Positions 1 through 6,267 are shown, counted from the stretch's first letter. The stretch: 8,891 bases of DNA from Lonsdalea britannica (GCF_946477055.1 NZ_CAMKXG010000148.1:1-8891), one strand, 5' to 3'. Program-made: numbers and translations. The notes: generated from the letters alone by a model not told the origin.

Positions 1-32
1 CGTCGGCAGCGTCAGATGTGTATAAGAGACAG
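1..32 (+). other. Illumina Nextera read-1 adapter (non-genomic)
   Basis: Bases 1-13 match the Nextera read-1 primer tail lacking its first T, and bases 14-32 are the 19-base Tn5 mosaic end AGATGTGTATAAGAGACAG. This is library-preparation sequence left on the contig end. It should be trimmed; genomic sequence starts at about base 33. Confidence 0.98.
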
Positions 33-229
33 GGGTTGGATACGCTCTTGCCCAGAATCGAAAAAATGGGAAACAGAAAACTGGCCAGGATAAACAGAAA
101 CAGCGGCGCGATCAGCAGCAGCGAACGTTTTTTATAACGCGACTGGGCATGGCGCAGCTGCTGTTTCAGGCTGGCGTTTTCCAGGTGCTCGGCCGGTGGC
201 GCGGCGGCCACCCTTTCGTTCTGGGTCAT
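33..229 (-). CDS. ABC transporter permease, N-terminal fragment
   Basis: This is the first 65 complete codons of an inner-membrane permease; the rest is lost at the contig end. It starts at the ATG complementary to 227-229, with a GGAG ribosome site 7 bases upstream. The product begins MTQNERVAAAPPAEHLENAS. A hydrophilic, Arg/Lys-rich cytoplasmic tail of about 35 residues (QSRYKKRS at 29-36) is followed by one hydrophobic segment at about 37-59 (LLLIAPLFLFILASFLFPIF), as in PotB-like permeases of the spermidine/putrescine family. It lies 35 bases downstream of the binding-protein gene on the same strand, so it is almost certainly co-transcribed with it. A second permease gene would be expected next, outside the window. 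The permease call rests on the N-terminal pattern and the neighbour, because the conserved EAA loop that contacts the ATPase is not present here. Confidence 0.82.
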
Positions 230-264
230 CGATTTTCTCCTTACTCTTTCAGACCGTCTCGGGA

Positions 265-1296
265 TTACTGCTGGGCAGCCCAGGAATTAAAGCGCTGTTC
301 CAGTTCTTCCCCGTGATCGATCCAAAATTCGGTATCCACTGCCAAAGACTGTTCCAGGTTTTCCGGCGCTGTCGGCAAGTTGGAGCGAATGGCGGCAGGC
401 AGCAGTTCGTTGGTTTTGATATTGGTAGGACCGTAGGCGATGTTTTCCGCAAAGACCTTCTGGTTTTCCGGCTGGTTGGCAAAGGCGATAAACTGTTCCG
501 CCAGCGCCTTGTGCTTGGACCCTTTGACGATGGCCCAGCTATCCAGATCGTAAATGCTGTCTTTCCAGACGATATTGATGCCCGGTTTTTCTTTCTGCGC
601 GACAGCCACGCGGCCGTTGTAGGCGGACGTCATTACGACATCACCGGAAACCAGCCACTGCAACGGCTGTGCGCCGGACTCCCACCACTGGATGTTGGAC
701 TTGATTTGATCGAGTTTCTTGAAGGCGCGATCCACACCGGCGGGCGTTGCCAGCACTTTATATAAATCTTCACGCTTCACGCCGTCGGCCAGCAGCGCGA
801 TTTCCAGCGTGAACTTAGCGCTTTTACGTAAGGCGCGTTTGCCGGGGAATTTCTGCACATCCCAGAAATCGGACCAGCTGGTCGGCGCCTGTTTCAACTT
901 GTTGGCGTTGTAGGTCAGTACCGTCGACCACACGAAAATCCCGGCGCCACATTCAGAAACAGACCCTTTAACGAACTGAGACGGATCGCCCAGTTTTTTC
1001 CAGTCCAGCGGTTCCAGCAGCCCTTCGTTACAGCCGCGCAGCAGCTCCGGCCCTTCAACTTCGACAATGTCCCAGCTGATCTGGCCGGTTTCCACCATGG
1101 CACGCAGGCGCGCCATTTCGCCGTTGTATTCGCCGGATTCGATCGTGCCCTTTCCTGCGGCCATAAACGGTTTGTAGAACGCTTTATCCTGCGCGTCCTT
1201 ATTGGTGCCGCCAAAGGAAATCACGGTCAGGTTTTCGGCCCAGGCCTGAGAGCTCATTGCGACAATCAGCGCGGATAAAGCAAATTTTTTCAACAT
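265..1296 (-). CDS. Periplasmic substrate-binding protein of a polyamine/GABA-type ABC transporter
   Basis: This 343-residue extracytoplasmic binding protein of the PotD/PotF/YdcS type captures substrate in the periplasm and delivers it to the permease encoded downstream. The start is an ATG with an AGGAG site about 7 bases upstream. Residues 1-20 form a clear Sec signal peptide: MLKK, a hydrophobic core, then AWA before ENLTVISFGG, giving predicted cleavage after Ala20. No lipobox is present. The mature N-terminus (LTVISFGG) and the WDIVEVEGPEL segment at about 75-85 fit the family. Cys89 and Cys116 could form a disulfide. Arg229 (SAYNGRV) and Asp252 (YDLDSW) are 23 residues apart, the spacing I recall for the GABA-contacting Arg203/Asp226 of Agrobacterium Atu4243. 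GABA is therefore the favoured ligand given the adjacent GABA genes; putrescine or another amino acid remains possible. It is preceded by its own sigma-54-type promoter. Confidence 0.88.
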   Translation of the reverse strand: MLKKFALSALIVAMSSQAWAENLTVISFGGTNKDAQDKAFYKPFMAAGKGTIESGEYNGEMARLRAMVETGQISWDIVEVEGPELLRGCNEGLLEPLDWKKLGDPSQFVKGSVSECGAGIFVWSTVLTYNANKLKQAPTSWSDFWDVQKFPGKRALRKSAKFTLEIALLADGVKREDLYKVLATPAGVDRAFKKLDQIKSNIQWWESGAQPLQWLVSGDVVMTSAYNGRVAVAQKEKPGINIVWKDSIYDLDSWAIVKGSKHKALAEQFIAFANQPENQKVFAENIAYGPTNIKTNELLPAAIRSNLPTAPENLEQSLAVDTEFWIDHGEELEQRFNSWAAQQ

Positions 1297-1395
1297 AATC
1301 TGGCTCCTGGTAAAAGTGTGAACGCAATGCCAAACGGCGGCACTTTAGAGTTGTGAGAACAGTCATTGCTGTGGTGAAGAATCCCCTCTTTGTAA

Positions 1396-1412
1396 AAGCA
1401 TATTTCGTGCCA
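1396..1412 (-). promoter_or_regulatory. Candidate sigma-54 (RpoN) promoter for the binding-protein/permease operon
   Basis: On the minus strand the sequence is TGGCACGAAATATGCTT. Against the consensus TGGCACG-N4-TTGCW it matches all seven bases of the -24 block and four of five in the -12 block, with exact GG-N10-GC spacing. Counting from the -12 base, transcription would start near 1386, leaving a leader of about 90 bases before the binding-protein ATG. Sigma-54 promoters need an enhancer-binding activator; the palindrome at 1530-1566 is a candidate site at about -150 to -180. Confidence 0.72.
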
Positions 1413-1529
1413 CTTTAGGTATAAAAACAGGGAAATAAGGCGGCGCGCGGTGGAATAAGGACGTAATGCGAATATGTGCAGCACGCACGTTTTTTACAGG
1501 GGAAAAATGGGGGGATAATTTGCTTTAGC

Positions 1530-1566
1530 GTGGTGCACTCAATGAGTTCGAATGCACCACAATGTT
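1530..1566 (-). promoter_or_regulatory. Nested palindrome with NtrC-like half sites, candidate enhancer
   Basis: Outer arms GTGGTGCA (1530-1537) and TGCACCAC (1553-1560) are perfect 8-base inverted repeats separated by 15 bases. Inside them, ACTCA-A-TGAGT (1537-1547) is another perfect palindrome. The NtrC box is GCAC-N7-GTGC. Here GCAC-N7-GTTC (1535-1549) matches 7 of 8 specified bases, and GCAC-N7-TTAC (1554-1568 in this frame) matches only one half well. The site therefore resembles a pair of imperfect NtrC boxes 19 bases apart. It could instead bind another regulator, or form an RNA hairpin downstream of gabD; no T-run follows it. Confidence 0.42.
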
Positions 1567-1604
1567 ACGAGGAGATGACACAGGATCGCCGTGTCAGTGC
1601 GTCA

Positions 1605-3065
1605 TCAGGCTGAAGGCGTGAGATCCACGCAAAGGTATTTCATCTCGAGATACTCTTCGATGCCGAAGCGCGAACCTTCGCGACCCAGCCCGGACTGCTT
1701 GACGCCGCCGAATGGCGCGACTTCGTTGGAGATAAGCCCGGTGTTAATGCCGACCATGCCGTACTCAATCGCTTCCGGCACACGCCACTGACGAACCGCG
1801 TCACGCGTGAAGACATACGCCGCCAGCCCAAACTCAGTATCGTTCGCCATCGCAATGGCTTCCGCTTCGTCCGTAAACGGGAACAGCGGAGCGACAGGAC
1901 CAAACGTCTCTTCGCGTGCAAACCGCATATCGCGCGTAACATCGCCAATCACCGTCGGGGTGAAGAACGTGCCGCCCAGCTCATGCGACTTGCCGCCCAG
2001 CAGCAGCCTAGCGCCTTTCGTCAACGCGTCGTCGATGTGCTGGCGCACTTTGTCGATGGCCTGTTCATCAATCAGCGGCCCCTGCGTGACGCCCGGCTCA
2101 GTACCATCGCCGACCTTGAGTTTTTTCACTTCTTCGACCAACCGTGCCGCCAGTGCAGGATAAATACCGCGCTGTACATAGATTCGGTTAGCGCAAACGC
2201 AGGTCTGGCCGCTGTTGCGGAACTTGGAGGCCATGATGCCTTTCACCGCGACGTCGATATCGGCGTCGTCAAACACGATGACCGGCGCGTTCCCGCCCAA
2301 TTCCAAAGACAGTTTTTTCACCGTCGGCGCGCTTTGCGCCATCAGGATACGGCCGACTTCTGTCGAGCCAGTGAAACTCAGTTTGCGCACCACCGGGCTG
2401 TCGCACAGCACTTTGCCCACCGCCGGCGCTTCACCGGTGATCACCTGCAAGACGCCAGCGGGAATACCGGCCTGAAGGGCCAGCTCACCCAGCGCCAAGG
2501 CGGTAAACGGCGTCTGCTCGGCCGGTTTGACGATCATGGTGCAACCTGCCGCCAGCGCGGGCGCTGCTTTACGGGTAATCATCGCAGCCGGGAAGTTCCA
2601 CGGCGTGATAGCCGCCGTGACGCCGATGGGCTGTTTCAGTACCAGCAGGCGCTGATTAGCCTGCGGAGACTGAAGAACACTGCCCTCAACGCGTTTAGCC
2701 TCTTCTGCGAACCACTCGATAAACGCATTGGCATAGCCGATTTCACCGGACGCTTCCGCCAGAGATTTTCCCTGCTCGGCCGTTAATAAGGCCGCCAGAT
2801 CGGCCTGATTTTCACGAATCAGACGCGCCCATTCGAGCAGTACGGCGGCACGCTCTTTGCCCGTGCGCTGACGCCATGACGATAGCGCGGTGTCCGCCGC
2901 GTCAATCGCCTGCTGAGTCTGTTCCGCCGTCACGAGCGGGATGGTGCCCAACGTCTCGCCGGTTGCCGGATTGTTGACGCTGAGCGTTTCACCGCTCAGG
3001 CTGTCCTGCCATTGGCCATTAATGAGGCATGACTGACGAAATAACGTTTTGTTTTTCAATTGCAT
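1605..3065 (-). CDS. gabD: NADP-type succinate-semialdehyde dehydrogenase
   Basis: The 486-residue cytoplasmic enzyme oxidises succinate semialdehyde to succinate, the second step of GABA breakdown, feeding the TCA cycle. E. coli GabD is 482 residues, so the length is normal. The aldehyde dehydrogenase landmarks are complete: TPWNFP with Asn157, IVKPAEQTP with Lys180 in cofactor binding, FTGSTEVG at 231-238, the general base Glu255 in LELGGNAP, and the nucleophile Cys289 in NSGQTCVCANR. A second cysteine (Cys291) sits two residues on, as in the GabD branch. The C-terminal PFGGVKQSGLGREG motif is present. The start ATG lies 10 bases after the aminotransferase stop, and its ribosome site (AAAGGTGG on the coding strand) overlaps that stop codon, which implies translational coupling. 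PuuC- or YdcW-type aminobutyraldehyde dehydrogenases are less likely given the close match to GabD. Confidence 0.95.
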   Translation of the reverse strand: MQLKNKTLFRQSCLINGQWQDSLSGETLSVNNPATGETLGTIPLVTAEQTQQAIDAADTALSSWRQRTGKERAAVLLEWARLIRENQADLAALLTAEQGKSLAEASGEIGYANAFIEWFAEEAKRVEGSVLQSPQANQRLLVLKQPIGVTAAITPWNFPAAMITRKAAPALAAGCTMIVKPAEQTPFTALALGELALQAGIPAGVLQVITGEAPAVGKVLCDSPVVRKLSFTGSTEVGRILMAQSAPTVKKLSLELGGNAPVIVFDDADIDVAVKGIMASKFRNSGQTCVCANRIYVQRGIYPALAARLVEEVKKLKVGDGTEPGVTQGPLIDEQAIDKVRQHIDDALTKGARLLLGGKSHELGGTFFTPTVIGDVTRDMRFAREETFGPVAPLFPFTDEAEAIAMANDTEFGLAAYVFTRDAVRQWRVPEAIEYGMVGINTGLISNEVAPFGGVKQSGLGREGSRFGIEEYLEMKYLCVDLTPSA

Positions 3066-3075
3066 GAGGCCACCT

Positions 3076-4341
3076 TTACTGAGCCAGAACGCGGGACAAA
3101 AGCGTCAGGGCCTGGTTGAACTGGGCATCGGGAATGGTCAGCGGATACAAGAACCGGATGACGTTGCCGTGCACGCCGCAGGTCAGCAGCAGCAGCCCCT
3201 GATCCAGCGCCGCTTTCTGATATTTTTTGGTGATTTCCGCGCTCGGTTTGCCCGTCTGCGGGTCATTGAATTCCACCGCAACCATTGAACCGCGAGCACG
3301 AATATCCACGATTGCCGGGCAGTGCGCTTTCGCCTGTTCCAGCGTCTCTACCAGTGTAGCGCCCAGCTTCTGCGCACGCTGGCACAGTTGCTCTTCTTCG
3401 ATAACGTCCAGCACCGCCAGCGCGGAAGCGACGGCGAGCGGATTCCCCGCGTAAGTGCCGCCCAGACCGCCGGGGCCCGGAGCATCCATCACGTCGGCAC
3501 GCCCTACAACGCCGGAGATCGGGAAGCCGCCGCCTAGACTTTTCGCCATCGTGATCAGGTCAGCTTTGTCCTCATAATATTCCATCGCAAACACTTTGCC
3601 GGTGCGCGCGAAGCCGCTTTGCACTTCGTCGGCAATCAATAACATGCCGTGCTGGTCGCACAGCTGGCGCAGCGCGCTGATGAATTCTGGCGGCGCTACG
3701 TTGAAGCCGCCTTCACCCTGAATCGGTTCAAGAATGATGGCCGCGACCTGATCGGCGGCAATGTCCGTATGCAGCAGGCGGTCGATGCTTTCCATCGCCT
3801 GTTCGACGCTAATGCCCTGATGTTCGTTGGGATACAACGCATGGAAAATGGATCCGGGGAACGGCCCGAAACCCGTTGAGTAAGGGGCCACTTTTCCGGT
3901 CAGCGTCATCGTCAGCAGCGTACGGCCATGAAAAGCGGCGCCAAAAGCGATAACTCCCGGACGTTTGGTGTGCGCTCGCGCGATTTTCACAGCGTTTTCA
4001 ACGGCTTCTGCACCGGTGGTGAAAAAGGTGGTTTTAGCCGGGCCGTCGATAGGCGCCAGTTCGTTGATGCGCTCTGCGAGAGTGACGTAGCTGCCGTAAG
4101 GCACAATTTGATAAGCGGTATGCGTGAAACATTCCAGCTGCTCGCGTACCGCCGCCAGCAGTTTGGGATGGCGGTGGCCGGTATTGAGTACGGCAATCCC
4201 CGCAGAAAAGTCAATGTATTCATTACCTTCCACATCCCACAACGTCGCATTTTCCGCCTTGGCCGCAAAAAAATCACACATAACGCCGACACCACGCGGT
4301 GTAGCCGCCATACGACGTTGATTGAGTTCGCTATTTTTCAT
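3076..4341 (-). CDS. gabT: 4-aminobutyrate aminotransferase (PuuE-like branch)
   Basis: The 421-residue class III PLP aminotransferase moves the amino group of GABA to 2-oxoglutarate, giving succinate semialdehyde and glutamate. Visible landmarks are TTGAEAVENAVKIARA (108-123), which holds the PLP phosphate, the FHGRT segment (137-141), EPIQGEGGF (205-213), IADEVQSGFARTG (236-248) with the cofactor-contacting Asp238, and the Schiff-base lysine Lys267 in TMAKSLGGGFPISG. GGLGGTYAGNPLA follows. From memory, the N-terminus (QRRMAATPRGVGVMCDFFA) and the 421-residue length are closer to E. coli PuuE of putrescine degradation than to E. coli GabT (426 residues); the reaction is the same. The start ATG has a GGAG site 8 bases upstream. 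It is first in a two-gene operon with gabD and divergent from the MocR-type regulator. The symbol could equally be puuE. Confidence 0.93.
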   Translation of the reverse strand: MKNSELNQRRMAATPRGVGVMCDFFAAKAENATLWDVEGNEYIDFSAGIAVLNTGHRHPKLLAAVREQLECFTHTAYQIVPYGSYVTLAERINELAPIDGPAKTTFFTTGAEAVENAVKIARAHTKRPGVIAFGAAFHGRTLLTMTLTGKVAPYSTGFGPFPGSIFHALYPNEHQGISVEQAMESIDRLLHTDIAADQVAAIILEPIQGEGGFNVAPPEFISALRQLCDQHGMLLIADEVQSGFARTGKVFAMEYYEDKADLITMAKSLGGGFPISGVVGRADVMDAPGPGGLGGTYAGNPLAVASALAVLDVIEEEQLCQRAQKLGATLVETLEQAKAHCPAIVDIRARGSMVAVEFNDPQTGKPSAEITKKYQKAALDQGLLLLTCGVHGNVIRFLYPLTIPDAQFNQALTLLSRVLAQ

Positions 4342-4402
4342 TTTGTTTGCTCCGATTCGATGAACTTACGCATTGCTTGCGGCTGACGATTGACGTCTGT
4401 TG

Positions 4403-4433
4403 TTGCTATTTACCTCCTGCATGGTTCTATAAT
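4403..4433 (+). promoter_or_regulatory. Candidate sigma-70 promoter of the MocR-type regulator
   Basis: A perfect -10 box TATAAT lies at 4428-4433. TTGCTA at 4403-4408 is a weaker -35 candidate with a long 19-base spacer. Transcription would begin near 4440, giving a leader of about 28 bases to the TTG start at 4468. No equally clear sigma-70 promoter was found for the divergent aminotransferase gene, which suggests that it depends on an activator. Confidence 0.45.
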
Positions 4434-4450
4434 CCAGTGCCAGTTTATAA
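4428..4450. promoter_or_regulatory. Candidate MocR operator: tandem CCAGT repeats flanked by TATAA
   Basis: Between the divergent genes, CCAGTG and CCAGTT sit head to tail at 4434-4445 (period 6), flanked on both sides by direct copies of TATAA (4428-4432 and 4446-4450). MocR-type regulators commonly bind direct repeats, and this block overlaps the start region of the regulator's own promoter. That position would allow autorepression together with activation of the divergent operon. The site is inferred from repeats and position only. Confidence 0.35.
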
Positions 4451-4467
4451 AATTTGAGGGATCCAAT

Positions 4468-5961
4468 TTGCGCTCGCTACTGACAGACCTGCTCTTGCAG
4501 GGGCTGGAAAACCAGCAGGAAGGGACACTGAACAAACGGCTGAACGATGCCATTCGGCTGGCGATTCTGGAAGGCGCCATTGCGCCCGGCTGCCGTCTGC
4601 CTTCTTCGCGGGATTTGGCGCAGCAGCTGTCGCTGTCACGCAATACGGTGATCGCCGCCTACGAACAGCTGTTGGCGGAGGGCTATATCGAAACACGTAC
4701 CGGCAGCGGCACCTACGTCACAGAGCAATTGCCGTCCGTCGCCGTTCCCCCACTGCGGGACAATAGCGAAAGCGCCGTGAGGCCTGCCGTGCAAGAGCTA
4801 TCGCGACGCGGTATGAACCTGCTCGGTTATACGGGCGCCTCGGCCCGCCAGTGGGGCGCATTCATGCCGGGGATCCCGGATATCACCTGTTTTCCTCACG
4901 ACTTATGGCGCCGCCTGCAAACACGCATCACCCGTCGAATGAAGCCGGAACAGCTTTCCTACGCCCCCAAAGGCGGCAGTCCTGAACTTCAACAGGCGCT
5001 GGTCGACTACCTGCGCGTCGCGCGTTCAGTGGAGTGCCGTCCGGAGCAGATTCTCATCACGGAAGGCACGCATCAGGCGATGGATTTGCTGGCGAAAATG
5101 CTCTGCAATCCGGGGGATTTGGCCTGGCTGGAAGAGCCCTGCTACTGGGGAATGCGTAATGTGCTGACCATCAACGGATTGCGCATTGCGCCTGTCGAGG
5201 TGGATGAGCAAGGCATGGTGCCACCAGAAACAATCTCGCCCCAGTCGATACCGCGCCTTATCTGTGTCACGCCATCGCATCAGTATCCGCTGGGCGCAGT
5301 GATGAGCCTGGCGCGCCGCCAGCGATTGCTCGCGCTGGCGCAGGAGCATGGCAGCTGGGTTATCGAAGATGATTACGACAGCGAGTTTCGCTTTTCCGGC
5401 AGCCCGATCCCGGCGCTACAGGGCTTGAAGAATCAGCCACCGGTGATTTATATCGGCACGTTTAGCAAAACGCTCTATCCGGGTCTGCGGGTGAGCTACA
5501 TGGTGCTGCCGATGCATCTGGCGCGAGAGCTTAAAACCGGCCACGACGAGCTATACCGCGGCGGCCACATGCTGACGCAGCTTACCCTGAGCCAGTTTTT
5601 GCGCGAGGGCCACTATGCCGCCCATATTCGCCGGATGCGTCTGCTATATGGCCGCCGGCGGGCGTTGCTCAGCGAGCTGATCGTCGAGCATCTGGGCGAG
5701 GACTATCTGGGCTATAACAGCAACGCGGGCCTGCACCTGATTTTACGACTGCCCGACGCGACCGACGACGTGCTGCTCAGCAGTCGCATTATCCAGCGCG
5801 GCGTGATGGTGAAACCCCTCTCCAGCTACTATCTCCACCCTCGCCCACAGCGGGGCCTGCTGCTGGGATACGCCTGCGTCAAAGAGGAAGATATGGCGCG
5901 AGCGTTCTCCGTTATCGTGAGCTGTATGAAGGAGATGCGCACGCACTCAAAGCTGGCTTAA
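4468..5961 (+). CDS. MocR/GabR-type transcriptional regulator (GntR wHTH fused to aminotransferase domain)
   Basis: This 497-residue chimeric regulator probably senses GABA and controls the divergent GABA operon. Residues about 20-85 are a GntR winged helix-turn-helix (LPSSRDLAQQLSLSRNTV, then the GSGTYV wing). About 86-120 are a linker, and from about 120 to the end is a fold-type I aminotransferase domain. PLP-binding residues are intact: Lys334 (GTFSKTLYPGLR), Asp301 and Tyr303 (EDDYDSEF). The Asp-to-Lys distance of 33 equals that of Bacillus subtilis GabR (Asp279/Lys312). I chose the TTG at 4468 because GAGGG (4456-4460) lies 7 bases upstream and the product begins RSLLTDLLL; an earlier in-frame TTG at 4390 would add 26 residues across the promoter and has no ribosome site. 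In B. subtilis, GabR bound to PLP and GABA activates gabTD; the same role is inferred here from position. PdxR or YdcR-like roles are alternatives. Confidence 0.88.
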   Translation: MRSLLTDLLLQGLENQQEGTLNKRLNDAIRLAILEGAIAPGCRLPSSRDLAQQLSLSRNTVIAAYEQLLAEGYIETRTGSGTYVTEQLPSVAVPPLRDNSESAVRPAVQELSRRGMNLLGYTGASARQWGAFMPGIPDITCFPHDLWRRLQTRITRRMKPEQLSYAPKGGSPELQQALVDYLRVARSVECRPEQILITEGTHQAMDLLAKMLCNPGDLAWLEEPCYWGMRNVLTINGLRIAPVEVDEQGMVPPETISPQSIPRLICVTPSHQYPLGAVMSLARRQRLLALAQEHGSWVIEDDYDSEFRFSGSPIPALQGLKNQPPVIYIGTFSKTLYPGLRVSYMVLPMHLARELKTGHDELYRGGHMLTQLTLSQFLREGHYAAHIRRMRLLYGRRRALLSELIVEHLGEDYLGYNSNAGLHLILRLPDATDDVLLSSRIIQRGVMVKPLSSYYLHPRPQRGLLLGYACVKEEDMARAFSVIVSCMKEMRTHSKLA

Positions 5962-5975
5962 CGGCCATCTCCGGG

Positions 5976-5990
5976 GCACTGTTTTGGTGC
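5976..5990 (+). promoter_or_regulatory. Candidate NtrC (GlnG) binding box
   Basis: GCAC-TGTTTTG-GTGC matches the enterobacterial NtrC box GCAC-N7-GTGC at every specified base, with the usual T-rich centre and TTGGTGC half. It begins 14 bases after the regulator stop codon and lies about 257 bases upstream of the predicted sigma-54 start at 6240. That is far but workable for an enhancer. With flanking bases it is also a 5-base-pair hairpin (GGCAC/GTGCC, 5975-5991), so a role in RNA cannot be excluded. Confidence 0.6.
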
Positions 5991-6001
5991 CTTAGCCCAT
6001 T

Positions 6002-6034
6002 AACGGCCTCACCATTATGAGGCATCGTTTTTTT
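6002..6034 (+). terminator. Rho-independent terminator of the MocR-type regulator gene
   Basis: Stem GCCTCA (6006-6011) and TGAGGC (6018-6023) close a 6-base loop. The stem is extended by AACG (6002-6005) pairing with CGTT (6026-6029) across a 2-base bulge. The T-run at 6028-6034 follows. It lies 40 bases after the regulator stop and insulates the ATPase gene from read-through. Confidence 0.75.
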
Positions 6035-6213
6035 CGATGTGGCGTTGAACGTGCCGAAAAACTGTTCAATCTGCCCAGTCATTGATTGATGAATTGAGGC
6101 ACTCTGCTCACTTATTTTCCTTGGGGTAACCTTAAGATAACCGTTCTTCACGGCGCATATCGGTAAGATAATCACCAAGGCGCTCTCGTCACGTCACCCT
6201 CAATTTTTCATGC

Positions 6214-6230
6214 AGGCATGATTTATGCAT
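6214..6230 (+). promoter_or_regulatory. Candidate sigma-54 (RpoN) promoter for the ATPase gene
   Basis: AGGCATGATTTATGCAT matches TGGCACG-N4-TTGCW at GGCA and G in the -24 block and at TGCA in the -12 block, with exact GG-N10-GC spacing (GG 6215-6216, GC 6227-6228). Transcription would start near 6240, 28 bases before the ATG. The perfect-consensus NtrC box upstream strengthens the call. Confidence 0.6.
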
Positions 6231-6267
6231 AGACAAGGGAATACAGACACAGCGAGAGAGTGGCTTA

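Larger units (their letters stand above)
1297..1604. other. Intergenic control region between gabD and the binding-protein gene
   Basis: This 308-base gap has no convincing gene; short reading frames in it lack ribosome sites and family features. Read on the minus strand from gabD towards the binding-protein gene, it holds a small inverted repeat (TGACAC/GTGTCA, 1576-1596), a nested palindrome with NtrC-like half sites (1530-1566), an A/T-rich stretch, a sigma-54 promoter (1396-1412) and a leader of about 90 bases. No hairpin followed by a T-run is seen after gabD, so read-through from gabD into the transporter genes cannot be excluded. Confidence 0.7.
5962..6267. other. Intergenic control region upstream of the transporter ATPase gene
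   Basis: This 306-base gap holds, in order, an NtrC box (5976-5990), the regulator gene's terminator (6002-6034), a stretch of about 170 bases without clear elements apart from loose IHF-like sequences around TTGATT at 6083-6088, and a sigma-54 promoter (6214-6230) followed by the ATPase gene. An 88-codon frame on the minus strand (5912-6178) overlaps the regulator's end and the terminator and shows no family features. Confidence 0.7.

Noticed and set aside
1576..1596. TGACAC/GTGTCA inverted repeat just after gabD as an intrinsic terminator.
   Set aside because: The stem is short and no T-run follows on the minus strand.
1983..2786. A 267-codon open frame on the plus strand inside gabD.
   Set aside because: It lies opposite a well-conserved enzyme gene, has low-complexity Arg/His/Gln-rich composition and no recognised domain; it is a GC-driven shadow.
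4411..4419. A strong AGGAGGT ribosome-site match on the minus strand between gabT and the regulator.
   Set aside because: No ATG, GTG or TTG start follows at a usable distance before the region runs on to gabT, which has its own GGAG site.
6040..6055. GG-N10-GC (TGGCGTTGAACGTGCC) as a sigma-54 promoter.
   Set aside because: Only GGC and TGC match, it lies more than 200 bases from the ATPase start, and the site at 6214-6230 is a better match in a better position.
5912..6178. An 88-codon minus-strand frame in the gap after the regulator.
   Set aside because: It overlaps the end of the regulator, the NtrC box and the terminator hairpin, and has no recognisable domain.
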